Positions 23,371 through 33,936 of a stretch of DNA of 64,000 nucleotides are shown here, piece after piece. The stretch spans positions 8,063,904 through 8,127,903 of the forward strand of contig JASFXZ010000018.1 in the NCBI GenBank assembly GCA_032209605.1. The letters are read 5' to 3'. Position 1 is the first letter of the stretch, and each line of letters begins with the position of its first letter. Under the pieces are notes generated by a model. The model was not told the origin of the DNA and did not search any database. It saw nothing but the letters and a program-made list of their open reading frames with translations. A program made the translations under genes and the position numbers. This DNA comes from Mactromeris polynyma. Its lineage: Eukaryota; Mollusca; Bivalvia; Venerida; Mactridae.

Positions 23371-25100
23371 GTTACACACATGATTCACCAGCAATGAGTA
23401 TTTAGTGGTGATGGTGTTTTAAAATATGAATATGATGCCAGTGCTTGCATGAATTCCCAACGTCACGCCATTTCTTAATATGATAATTCCAGGCATAGAC
23501 TTTCATTGACTTTTTTAACAAAGCACGTTGTAGACTTACCAATCTTGAGACAAGAAGTTTGAGCTTTCTAGCTATTTTTACTCTGACAAGAAAGATACTG
23601 TTACATAACGACATAAGTAGTGTAAAGGGTACACTCTTAGGTTTCCAGCACCACTCCTTGAAAATGAGCATTCGACTGTATATCGGGTAGTATTTGATAT
23701 CAATAGTTTCAGCTCTCATCTTAATTTCTCATCTCATTTTAAGGATGAAGAGCATGAAAGTTTGATATTGTTATCAGGCTTTCTTGTATGTGCTAGTTTT
23801 GAGCTATGACATTGTCTACCTGAAAATCCATTTGCGATTTGCAAAATATCTAGCAACTGCAGGCCACACATTTTGAACAAGAGTTTGAATAGATTCATCA
23901 CCTTTCATATTTCGTTGATGGAAATAAGGATACCTACTCCATTAAAACATATACACCACGAACAACATAGCAGTGGCCTTAAATTAAAGTTCAAAATCGA
24001 ACCATGTGACGACGTTTTTCGCTTCCGTCCAGTTCGGAACGTGATCTCTAACTTATCATTGGAGTTCTGTAAAATAATTGAAATTATTATTTATTCCCGT
24101 TTTAAGCAAATTTTTTCGTGTGAATATCCATCTTTGTCTTGCCTTACAATCGTTTCTTTTACCCCCAACTGTCGATTCTTTGCCGCGCGGTGCCGTCGTT
24201 AAATATCGCGGAATTATTATGTTGACAAGTCACCAAGGGTGACGAGCGTAGCGTCATTTGCCATGTACTCGACTCATTAATACTACGAAGTATCATTACA
24301 GTCGAGCATGTGTTAATACCCTCAAACATACTGATGCTTTAGAACGTTCCACAACATCTTAATTTTGGGAACTCAATGTTGGCCAATGACTGTATAATCG
24401 TATTTGTCTTGGCGTAGTGAATGTAGCTATTTTGTAATAAGGCAATGTCATAGGTATCATATGGTGTCGTACAAGTGACACCTTAACGTTCGAATGTCCG
24501 GTGGTCACTTCTTTCTGCATCATTTTAAATTCTATAAGTGAGAAATTATTAATTTCACGATTTAGCAATTTAACAGGATTTTAGGGATTTGGTAAAGATT
24601 GTGAAACCTCGGGCTGTGAAATCGAATTATGAAGTTCATTAAGTTGCATTTCATGATTTCAATATTCCATCCAACATGTGAAATTGTGAATTGTGAAATA
24701 AACATCGGCCTTTCATCTAAACGTACTTTGGTTAAAGCTTGTTCTGCTGTAATAAAAACACCTTTAACACTTATCCCCTCAATTCATTTTCTTATATTTT
24801 CACCTTGACAATATTTATCCCATTTAAACAGACGAAAAAGTCAAGAAAATGAAATGACAGTTCACGTCATATTGGAATGTCTTTGTATCGCCCAACTCGG
24901 TCACACGACGACACTCATCACAAATCAATTGCCTCTTGACCTTTATCATACGTAGTCCTATACGAAGCAGAATTATAAGATTAATGTTAAAAGTAGTATT
25001 GAAAATACTTAGAAGCAACATACTCAATGTGTTTCGAATATATATTAAAAAGTAAAGGATATCGACAAGAATCTTAATTTCTACTAGTAAACATTTAGTC
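23371..25100. other. Intergenic, no gene seen
   Basis: The frames at 23402-23719 (minus) and 23873-24202 (plus) have no recognisable domain, flanking splice signals or composition unlike their surroundings. A near-palindromic GACGAGCGTAGCGTC lies at about 24241-24255. Confidence 0.45.
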
Positions 25101-26025
25101 CTACTCTGATTGATGCGCGTGAACTCCACTATGGCCGGTCCTAAGCCCGGATGAGTAAGGAGGAGGGGTGTACGTCAGGTTAGCACCCCTACCACGTAGA
25201 AAAGAGCACGCTACAGAAACCAACAACACAAAAACTGCAATAACGGATTTACGGTATCGACCCAGAAGTGAGCTGATGACGCGGAGAAATCTGCCGACAA
25301 CTCCTCTCTCTCCTAAGAATTTGGAAGGTGAGAACGTTATGCGAGACTGGACGAGCAGCTCAAGTTGTGAGGGAGGTGGACATATACAAGCTCCAAATAC
25401 TTGGATTAAGTGAGACACGTTGGACAACAGCAGGGAAAGTGACCTTAGCATCAGGCCATACACTTCTGTACTCTGGACCTCTGAACGAGAATGATGCACA
25501 CAGACACGGAGTTGGATTGCTCCTAACACAACAAGCCTCCAAAAGTCTAATGGAATGGGAATCTGTAAGCGAGAGGATTCTGACATCCAGATTCAAGTCC
25601 AAATTCCAGGAAGTCACTTTTATACAGTGTTACGCCCCAACGAATGTCGCAGACGAGGAAGAGAAGGAGTATTCTACAACTGCATTGAGAGCGTTTTTGG
25701 CAGAGCTCCCAGGAGAGACATTACCATAGTAATGGGCGACATGAATGACAAGGTCGGAAACAACAACTCTGGAAGGGAGTTTACCATGGGGAAGGAGCGA
25801 CTAGAAGGCATTATGAATGGGAACGGAGAGCTCTTAGCCGACTTCTGCGGACAAAACTGCTTGTTATAGGAGGGAATATCTTTGCTCATCCAACTATATA
25901 CAAGGCTACATGGACATCTCCAGATATGTCGGTGAAGAACCAGATTGAAAATGTTACAATTTCACGAAGATGGAGTTCGATTCTCACTGATGTAAGAGCT
26001 TATAGAGGAGCAGATGCTGAATGGT
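25101..26025 (+). pseudogene. Non-LTR retrotransposon endonuclease domain, frameshifted fragment
   Basis: The fragment spans three reading frames. Frame 2 (to 25729) contains LQILGLSETRW, HRHGVGLLL and VTFIQCYAPTN. Frame 1 (to 25869) continues with DITIVMGDMNDKVG and GNGELLADFC. Frame 3 (from 25866) gives FAHPTIYKATWTSPD, KNQIENVTISRRW and DVRAYRGAD. These are the ordered motifs of the exonuclease-endonuclease-phosphatase domain of RTE-type LINEs, often annotated craniofacial development protein 2-like. SETRW, the GDMN motif and the region around the final RGAD are all recognisable. Frameshifts near 25720 and 25866 and the lack of a reverse transcriptase downstream show it is dead. The catalytic His near the end (usually SDHH) is missing. 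Confidence 0.85.
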
Positions 26026-27453
26026 ACATAACCTCCGTACAGGATCTGGTTCTAGGACTCGCAGAAAATTCTTGTGAAGTAGTCTTATATCATTATAATT
26101 ATAATACATATCGTCAATGCCTGTGTGGTTAACACAAAAAAGTCACACTGATACATGAAGATTCATAGAAAATTGCATTTGATGTATTCAAATGAATGAG
26201 AGCACATACATATCTTTTATAATTATTTGAAATATAGAAAAAACAGACCTATACACTTGTAAGTGTGCACTTTTTTTATCTCGAATAACTGTTTCATTGA
26301 TTAATATTTCTACACGAAATTTGGGTAAAGTTTGGTAAAGTGTAGATCATGATTCTCGGGCCGAATTGATGGGTTTCAATAACACGATGCGTCGAGTCCG
26401 GGTGGGCACTCACGCTATTAGACTCTTTCAAATCTACCAGGTCATCTTTAATTGGAAGCTGCAGTACTGATGTTTTTCGCATCATCACATCTATTGATTT
26501 ATTTCTTCAATCTGTGGATTTATGACATGAAAAAAATAATATTATGCCAGGTATCAACTCTATATTTGTTGAAAATTTCAGCAAGATCAGACTAATATTG
26601 ACAGAGATACGGTCATATATACGCACGCTTATAAGTTTTGTTTAGTGTATCATTATACATTCGACATTAATTCAGGTCCAATTTTATATCAAGCCATGAA
26701 CCAAAATCATTGAAATAACAACACATAAAGCATTATTATAAAGGCTTGGTAAAATCAATACAATCAACTTGTCGTCATATGCAAATTATCGCTGTCAAGG
26801 GAAAGTGCTTCCAACAATTGACGTTAACTCCTTTCATTCCGAAGAACGAACAATTCAATTGTTTATGTATACACACATGGTGCCATTGGATAAACATCTG
26901 TTTAATCGTTGATGTGAAAACAAAAGTTAATCAATTACCTTCAATATGTCATTAAAACTATAAAGCACTTGATAGTTTTTTGTTTTTAATAAATTACGAA
27001 TAAACGTAATTACAAGCCCACGCAATCAATTTCCGATTCCATTTTTTACATTTGAGGATTGGTTATTAATGAGCTAAGCGCGTTTGATGTTACCTTTTAA
27101 GTAGTTGTGTCCCTTCTTTTCGTTTTAGCGTGATTTAACGAAAAAAAACTATTTAGAAAATGTTTTTTTATTATTAATTTATTATTATTCAAAACAACGA
27201 ACTAAACCAAGTTTCAAGTTATTTAAATATTCTGCATAAGGCCCGAATAGGACAGCATTAGCAACAATAAATACTTACATATATTGAAAAAAAGGAAACG
27301 ACCATATATAACATATTCATGTTGATTCATATGTCATATAACAACAACACAGAAACAACAACACAAATAAACAAGACATACGTATTCACACAAAAGTTCA
27401 GAATAATAAAATTACAAATATAAACATTACACATTATTTTTCATTCAAATAAA
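26026..27453. other. Intergenic, no gene seen
   Basis: AT-rich unique-looking sequence. The short frames at 26294-26488 and 26746-26955 carry no family signal. Confidence 0.5.
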
Positions 27454-27613
27454 CAGTAAAATCTCATTTAAAGACCACCTCAAAATTAAGAACACAATGT
27501 TCAAGTCCATTTTCATTGTTTTGCTCTTTATTCATCATTAATATTAAGACCACCCTCAATAAGAAGAGCAATGTTCAAGGTCCCAGGGTGGTCTTAGAAC
27601 TGAGAATTTACTG
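27454..27613. mobile_element. Pogo-like MITE, copy 1
   Basis: 160 bp with inverted termini CAGTAAAATCTCA and TGAGAATTTACTG. The interior contains AAGACCACCTCAAAATTAAGAA, TTTTGCTCTTTATTCA and GGGTGGTCTTA, all shared with copies at 28906, 41927 and 62317. The CAGTAAAACCTC terminus with TA flanks is like pogo/Tigger-type elements; that placement is inference. Confidence 0.8.
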
Positions 27614-27654
27614 TATTTGTATATAAATAGTCTTGTGCGTACGTGTTCAGATGT

Positions 27655-27870
27655 TAGTTGGCTCCCTTTAGGGAAGTAATGGATAGAGGTCTTAACTAAT
27701 GATCAGATAGTCATTGGTTCAAAACCCAACATGGCCATATCTTCTGCGATCTTCAAAAAGGTCTGAATAAGGCACAGGTACTGGTTAGTATTCCAGACAG
27801 CATTCAGCGATAGAGATAAATACAATTTGTAAGAACGTTTTACATAATCAATGTAAAAAATAAATAAACT
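27655..27870 (+). mobile_element. tRNA-derived SINE, family B
   Basis: Head with a GGATAGAGGTC box A-like stretch and a box B-like TTGGTTCAAAACCCAAC (about 27714-27730), then GGTACTGGTTAGTATTCCAG, a CAGCATTC/GATAGAGATAAA stretch and ATCAATGTAAA with an AATAAA tail. The body is shared with 17095-17300. Confidence 0.75.
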
Positions 27871-28618
27871 ATAAGGAAGTTTTCAGTTGCTTACATTAGA
27901 AGAAATTACGGCAAACGTTGGTGACAAAATAGTCGCTAGAATACAAAGTCTGGTTAAAAATTCAACCATTAAAAAAGCCCACACGATTGTCATGATAAAA
28001 TTCTGACTCAAATGTCCCCTGGCACTAATCATACTTATGTTTTAAACATTCATTGCAGATGTGGCCTGTACAATTATTGAAACATGGATCAAACATAAAT
28101 TGGTTCCATTATGCAAACAATACGTTTGATGAGTATGTATGTGATGACGGTGTTCGTCAAAACATATTCGATAATTCACGCCAGCTCTGATCGATTTAGG
28201 TGTCAGAACTCTTTATCTTTGAACAATATTTACAATTATCCACACAACATCCATTGCTCTTGACAACGCCGATTGTTTGATATCCTGCAGTCATTATTAC
28301 CTCCTGAGTGGAGAGCTCCTCATTCAAAATGGCGACATTAGTCAATAATGACTCCAGTTTTACTTTTTCTGTAATGTTTTAAATGACACCTGTGTGTAGT
28401 GCTCAGAATTTTACAGCACTTCGCGAATTTTCATCACAGATTTTTATGATATACTGCAGTTAAAACCCTGGATATTAGATTAGACGGAACAACACGCAAA
28501 AGGTATTCATTTTTTTATTATACACATTTAGCCGGAAAAAAGGAAATACATAAAGGCTTTTGAGTCTATCGATAAGAATAGTAATGGTGATAGTAAAATA
28601 CGTATTGGCCAGGGAGTA

Positions 28619-28718
28619 ACAAAAACAAAACGAGCAAATAAGCCAATAAAAAAAACTAAAAACTATATCATATAGTTTTTAGTTTTTTTATTGGCTTATT
28701 TGCTCGTTTTGTTTTTGT
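28619..28718. repeat. Near-perfect 100-bp hairpin palindrome
   Basis: Arms 28619-28668 and 28670-28718 are reverse complements apart from one extra A in a run of A on the left, around a single unpaired C at 28669. Each arm carries the block GAGCAAATAAGCCAAT or its complement. There is essentially no loop. It may be a young palindromic MITE or a cloning/assembly fold-back; a cruciform or hairpin is possible in vivo. Confidence 0.9.
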
Positions 28719-28905
28719 AATTTAGTAATTACTCGAATCGAACAAAACGTGACGAATGGTGAGAAGTGTGTATAAGTAGGTTCGTTAGTCAGTAAAATGT
28801 TACTCAATTTGAAATATGATGGAAACTAAAGCTGAATTTATTACACTTTTTTTACTTAACTAAAATACACCAACATTTATTATCCGTTGGGTCACTATAA
28901 ATATA

Positions 28906-29076
28906 CAGTAAAACCCCACCTATATACCGCTTCAATAATAAGACCTCCTCGAAATTAAGAACAAGTCCGTTTTAACTGTTTTGCTCTTTTTTCAACCTCA
29001 ATAGTCTTGAAGACCACCTCAATATTTAGACCATTTTAAGGATTCCAAGGGTGGTCTTATTATTGAGCTTTTACAG
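28906..29076. mobile_element. Pogo-like MITE, copy 2
   Basis: Starts TA-CAGTAAAACCCC and ends GAGCTTTTACAG-TA, with the interior blocks TTTTGCTCTTTTTTCA, AGACCACCTCAAT and GGGTGGTCTTATTATTGAG in the family order. The right terminus has a CTG to CAG change relative to the other copies. Confidence 0.8.
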
Positions 29077-29769
29077 TATGTAAATTTGACAGACCAGATA
29101 ATGCATACGATATGTCGCATATCCTATATGACACGTGTACAGCCCTTGTTTTGCAGTTATTCGTCAAGGATTTCAGTGAGTTTTGGTGTTATTTCCGGCG
29201 TGACATGATTTAAGCCGTTTATGCGTTATCTAATTGTATATGGCCAAAAGTTTGTGTTTCCTAAAGCATGCTGGAAGTTTGTCATCAGCGTCTGAATGTA
29301 TGGATTTTTCATTTTGTGTAAATTTTAAACATTTGTATTACAAGTATATATAAAATTGGACCGGTTATGAAACAATACATGTATCTTATGGAAAATCAAC
29401 ATCACAATAATGAAAACTATAAACCAGGAAATCAATTCTAAATTATGCGCCAACAAGGGTCACTCATACAAATTACGACCAATTGGTGAAGAGGGGGAAC
29501 AAAGTATATTTCTACCCGGCTGATGCTTTTTTCAAGTTCGTCGATTCTCTGAGTCTGAAACGCCAATCTGTTTATTATGACCGCTTAAATGCAGGTATTT
29601 CAAAACACACAGGGCGTCGCATTTAGATTTGGTGCAAACGGATGGTTTCATTGTCAAACTGCGTTACAACTGTTTGGTGCAAGCTGTGTATATTCTTACA
29701 TTGAATAATACCTGAATTGTGATGTCAAAGTTGAATGAACAAGAACACTGAAATCGAATATGAACATAT

Positions 29770-30046
29770 TTAAAATACCATTCATGAAAGAAATACCAAT
29801 GGATGGAGTAGTCTGGCTTTGTCTTGTTCATCAACATTTGTAAACAAATAATAGTAATAAATAAAAAAGTAATTGTAATAAAAACAATAGTCGGGTTTCC
29901 ACGGACCAATATAAACTAGGAAGGGTTACTGGTGCGTGACACATTATCACACAACAAACTGAATAGTTTGTGCCATAAAATTAAATTGTTATGTGACTTT
30001 TTCTTCAAACATTGTGATTAACAGAATTTTTTTTGACTGATTTAAG
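29770..30046. repeat. Dispersed repeat, copy 1 of 2
   Basis: Shares with 55963-56310 the ordered blocks AAAATACCATTCAT, AAGAAATACCAATGGATGGA, TTCATCAACATTTGT, GGACCAA, GACTAGGAAGG/AACTAGGAAGGG, TTACTGGTGCGT and TGTGATTAA. Identity looks around 80%. There is no coding frame or tRNA-like head within the shared part, and the class is unknown. Confidence 0.7.
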
Positions 30047-30072
30047 ACAACGCTATGTTTATTTTAAAGCCC

Positions 30073-30140
30073 GCCCGGCTAGCTCAGTTGGTAGAGCGCT
30101 AGACTGTCATTTAATTCCTGGGTGTGGTAGGTAACGTTCT
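30073..30140 (+). pseudogene. Truncated tRNA-Lys-like sequence (5' half)
   Basis: GCCCGGCTAGCTCAGTTGG at 30073-30091 and the next ~20 bases match the 5' acceptor strand, D-arm with box A, and anticodon-stem start of eukaryotic tRNA-Lys (GCCCGGCTAGCTCAGTCGGTAG type). Homology stops after AGACTGTCAT; no intact anticodon loop, T-arm or 3' acceptor strand follows. It is probably the head of a tRNA-Lys-derived SINE or a tRNA pseudogene, not a working tRNA. Confidence 0.7.
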
Positions 30141-32253
30141 TCCGCGACATTGGCTACATGTCCTCCACATGTGGAGAAGTCGCCAGTCGCTTGTGAAAGA
30201 GGAAGTTAGTACTGCTTAATAATTAATTCCATGAAAACTTAGGCTAATTGGCCAACGTATATGACTGAAAAAATGTTGAAAAATGGCATAAAATCCGATG
30301 GAAACAAGCAAACAAATTCACTTTAAATATACAATGTACATGTATTTAAATTTGCTTCATGAAGTTTATGTTTAAGGCCGGAAAGTTTCAGTAGCAAGAT
30401 TCAGCAGTATTTGCTAAGTTTATGCGCAAACAACCTTTGTTGCGCTTGACAGTTTTGTGTTGACTTCCACCTTACGTCTGAGTTATTAATGCGTTTGGTG
30501 GTTATTAATAGGCACTGTAGGGCTCCTGTTCCACTTTGATATTTATGTAATCATTTTAATATGCTACGGAATATTTGTGTTGTAACATTGTCATTTAATG
30601 TATTATTCATCAAAGAGATGAAAGCAAACATAATCAATGTTATTTATCGAACAGCTCAATGAGAGATAACAAATTTCGAATTGACGCATAGAGAATATAG
30701 TCTACGATAATCAATGCAGGGCTTCATAAAGCATGTTTATTGATCACAATGATGCGAGATTAATGACGAGTATTAATCCATGGTTTGTTTGCAATGTAAG
30801 TCCGTTATGTCCGCAACCACCTGTTCTTTAGTTCCAATCCAGAATCTAGTTTCAAGCTGAGATTAAAGTTGAGTCAAACATTTCATTTCTTGCAAACTAT
30901 GCACCAAATAGACTCCCCATGGATAGTGGCACCAGTATGTCTGCGATGAGATGTTTCGTGAAATGGTGATCAGAATTGACCCCGCCCATCTGCAAACACC
31001 TGAAAACTTTCTATGAATAATTAGAAATGAAATGAAGATATAATTACATTCATATCATATTCAGTCAAATCACCTGACAAATGGTAATGAACTCAGTATG
31101 TAGATAGGCCGGTCTGCATTAATAAACTAATCAATTATTAATCATATTTGAGCTTTTATCGCGTAACAGATATCAAATTTTCACCTTGCTTTCCACGACA
31201 AATTATTTCATAATTGCTACTCTCAGTTGCTCAAATGAATATTGATAAACCTAATAAAATATGTACATAATATAAAATATGTAATGTAAAACATCCTTTC
31301 CATAGACTGTTGAGAACCAGAATTCTAGAATTGCACTGAACGAACGCGAAAATTCTGTTAAACCGACATTTTGGACACTTTTCACTTTTGGTGAGTGCAC
31401 GCTGAATGGATGACAGAAAATAACACCGAATTATTCTTTTGATATTACATGTATCTAAAAGGTGTCTAGTCCGAGTATCCGTATCCATACATTAGATACA
31501 ACAAACATTCAAGAAAAGAACACCGTATTAAGGTGTTGAATGCCAAACACAATCGGGGTGGTACTCGTTCATACAGCAACAGATCAAAATTTGAAAATGC
31601 CCTGTTCATCTATTCGACGTACCTGAAATATACTGTTAAACGGGTTTTTGACCAGCTATCTTAACATCTCGGCATTTTTTATGTCGCACAACAACTCTTT
31701 ACCTTAAAATTGCGCCGACCATCCTTTTGCAAGATATTTCTTCTTATATAGGGTGCCATATATATTGAACCGAAAACCATGTATGTCAGTTCTTGCTTAT
31801 TGAACCAAACAGAGATACGGCGTAATTTATTCAGGTTGAAATAAAATATTCCTCCCAAATACTGAAAATCGTAAGTGTTTTACCGACTCATTCAGACGGG
31901 CCGGAAAAAATGTAATATTATGTTTAAAAAAATCGAATCATAAGCAGTAACAAATATTATAAACAAATTACGAAGAATTGGAGTGATATTAATACATTTA
32001 GAAGACATGCTTAGTAGAAGAAAACAATTGTTGTTACGTGCCATTGTGATTGGAACCATAGAAGTCTACCTTATATTGTATGACCGCTTCGTGTCATATA
32101 TTTGAAATTTTCCAAAAAGATATTGCTAAGTGTGTATGAACAAAAAATTATAATTTACCAACATTTTTTCCACTGGTTGTAGCTCAACCTTTTGTAGTTC
32201 AGTTTCGGATGATTTATTTACTTTCATACATAGTATACATGGACTAATGTATG
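30141..32253. other. Intergenic, no gene seen
   Basis: AT-rich. A short inverted pair (ACATGTCC-TCC-ACATGTGGAG) sits at about 30157-30177, just after the tRNA-like head, and may be part of that SINE body. The minus frame at 31231-31488 has no family signal. Confidence 0.45.
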
Positions 32254-32345
32254 TGATCATGTTGTACACAGTTCGTCTGTCTTGTATGTATGCTAATTGT
32301 ATGTCCTCGTGGGCTTAATAGCCTATTTGGAATATAAATCAAATG
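32254..32345 (+). repeat. 3' end of a dispersed retroelement-like repeat
   Basis: The stretch CATGTTGTACAC...CGTCTGTCTTGTATG.ATGC.AATTGTATGT recurs in reverse orientation at 37497-37560. Here it continues as GGGCTTAATAGCCTATTTGG and an AATATAAA end, resembling the 3' terminus of a non-LTR element. Confidence 0.6.
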
Positions 32346-33936
32346 GCTATGTCATTACATTTTTTATTCATTCCGAATGCATTAATATGTCACAGAATAT
32401 ATAAAAATAGGTAGCGGAGTCACGCGTACTGTTAAATTAATGACATCATTGGAATAAAGGAATACATTAATATGTATTTAAGTTATGAATCGCTTATTAA
32501 ATAATGTAACAAAAGCTTTGGCTACATAACCATTGCTTGGCATATACATTCAATTTAGCAAATTGACATATAAATCAATGTATTCACTTTACTGTTAAAA
32601 CAGCCCATTAGAAGTGATTCAAGCTTTGTTATTATATTACGTCAAACGTACGTCACTGCATAATTACCCATTCTACATATTCGACCAAAATCTCGTCAAT
32701 TAAGGTTGTGAGTGTTTTAGGACTGATTTTTAACAGACTGTCAATATTTGTATATTATTTCTATTAGTGCTGTGGTTTAGCTTCTAATCAATGTCTCTTT
32801 GTTACGCTTACTGTGACCTGACCATTAGACGAATGGTTTCGAAGTGTAATATGCTTTGCAGACAGTTGGTCTATAACCATTAATGATGCTTTAACCGGTG
32901 TTTCAAAACAGGAAACAATACGAATCCTAGATTTATGAGCATCGAAGAATCGTCACGATACAATGTTTTATACGCAGAACATTCCCTCATTGTATCACAG
33001 GCCAATGAGTTTGTCCGTTTTCTGCAATCTACCGACCGTAATTTTACGTCTATCGCAATTGTTACGATTACAAATTCGGAAGGTCAGATACAGTAAACCC
33101 CGGCCGTATTACAAACGAATAATGACATAAGAAGAAGAAAAATGTTCGGGATTTTTGTTTGTTATTTATATGCATGTCAGGGTTTTTGTACATAATTAAT
33201 GAACTATTAATTATCATATATTTTACTGTGACATATCTTGTTAATACTAAACAACTTACCTTAGTTTTCCTTTTATTACTAAGTTTATTTGTATTATTTT
33301 ATTAGGTAAACAAGAAGGCGTGGAGCTTCGGCCAAAAATAACCGCCACAAATATAACAAAAAATGTTTGTAGGTTTGTTCAGCTTTTTTTGGTATCGTCT
33401 TCCAGTCCAATGAGTGTTCGGTATTTTGTCACATGATCGCTTTGCTCCTTTGCCATTGGATAGTTAGTCCGGTATTTTCAGTAAAGGCTCGAAATAGAAA
33501 TAGAAATTCCTGATTGAAGAAAAAACGAAACCAAAGAAATTGTAGGTTCGGCATTTTTAAACGGTGCCATCGATATGCTTTAAGAGAATGAGTATTTGCG
33601 TTAGAAAGAATGTCTCAAGAGATGTGCACAACGTCCCGGATGAAAATGACTATCTTGCCAAGAACATTTGGGGCCGGCATAACTCGACTTATTTTGGACT
33701 TATTTTCAATTATGTTTGCTAAGGACTATTTCATTGGCGTACATCAAAAGGTTGCAACAATGAGGCGGCAGTTCTGATAAAAGAAAGGAAAAAAGTTCTG
33801 TAAAATGTATATATGCTGAGGGATACTTGCAGTGCAACATACATACATTTAGGTTTTGGTTTTAGACTATGCCATAGCGTAAACCAATTTTCTTGCCCCG
33901 TCGGCAAATAAATTCGAATGACTTGGAAGACAAGTT
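32346..33936. other. Intergenic / upstream flank of the 33.9-kb gene
   Basis: No confirmed feature. Around 33588-33780 two overlapping plus-strand frames stay open for 44-55 codons each from separate Mets (about 33589 and 33611). One may be a 5' exon of the following gene, but I see no convincing donor. Confidence 0.4.

Noticed and set aside
23402..24202. Frames at 23402-23719 (minus) and 23873-24202 (plus)
   Set aside because: No family resemblance and no nearby exon partners; length alone is not enough in this background.
24235..24260. GACGAGCGTAGCGTC near-palindrome as a regulatory site
   Set aside because: A single occurrence of a short imperfect palindrome with a loosely similar word near 18310; no basis for a function.
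28065..28190. Possible terminal exon after a TTGCAG acceptor near 28059
   Set aside because: Two frames are open for similar short lengths, neither with known motifs; no upstream exon found.
30073..30140. A functional tRNA-Lys gene
   Set aside because: Only the 5' half matches; the anticodon loop, T-arm and 3' acceptor strand are missing.
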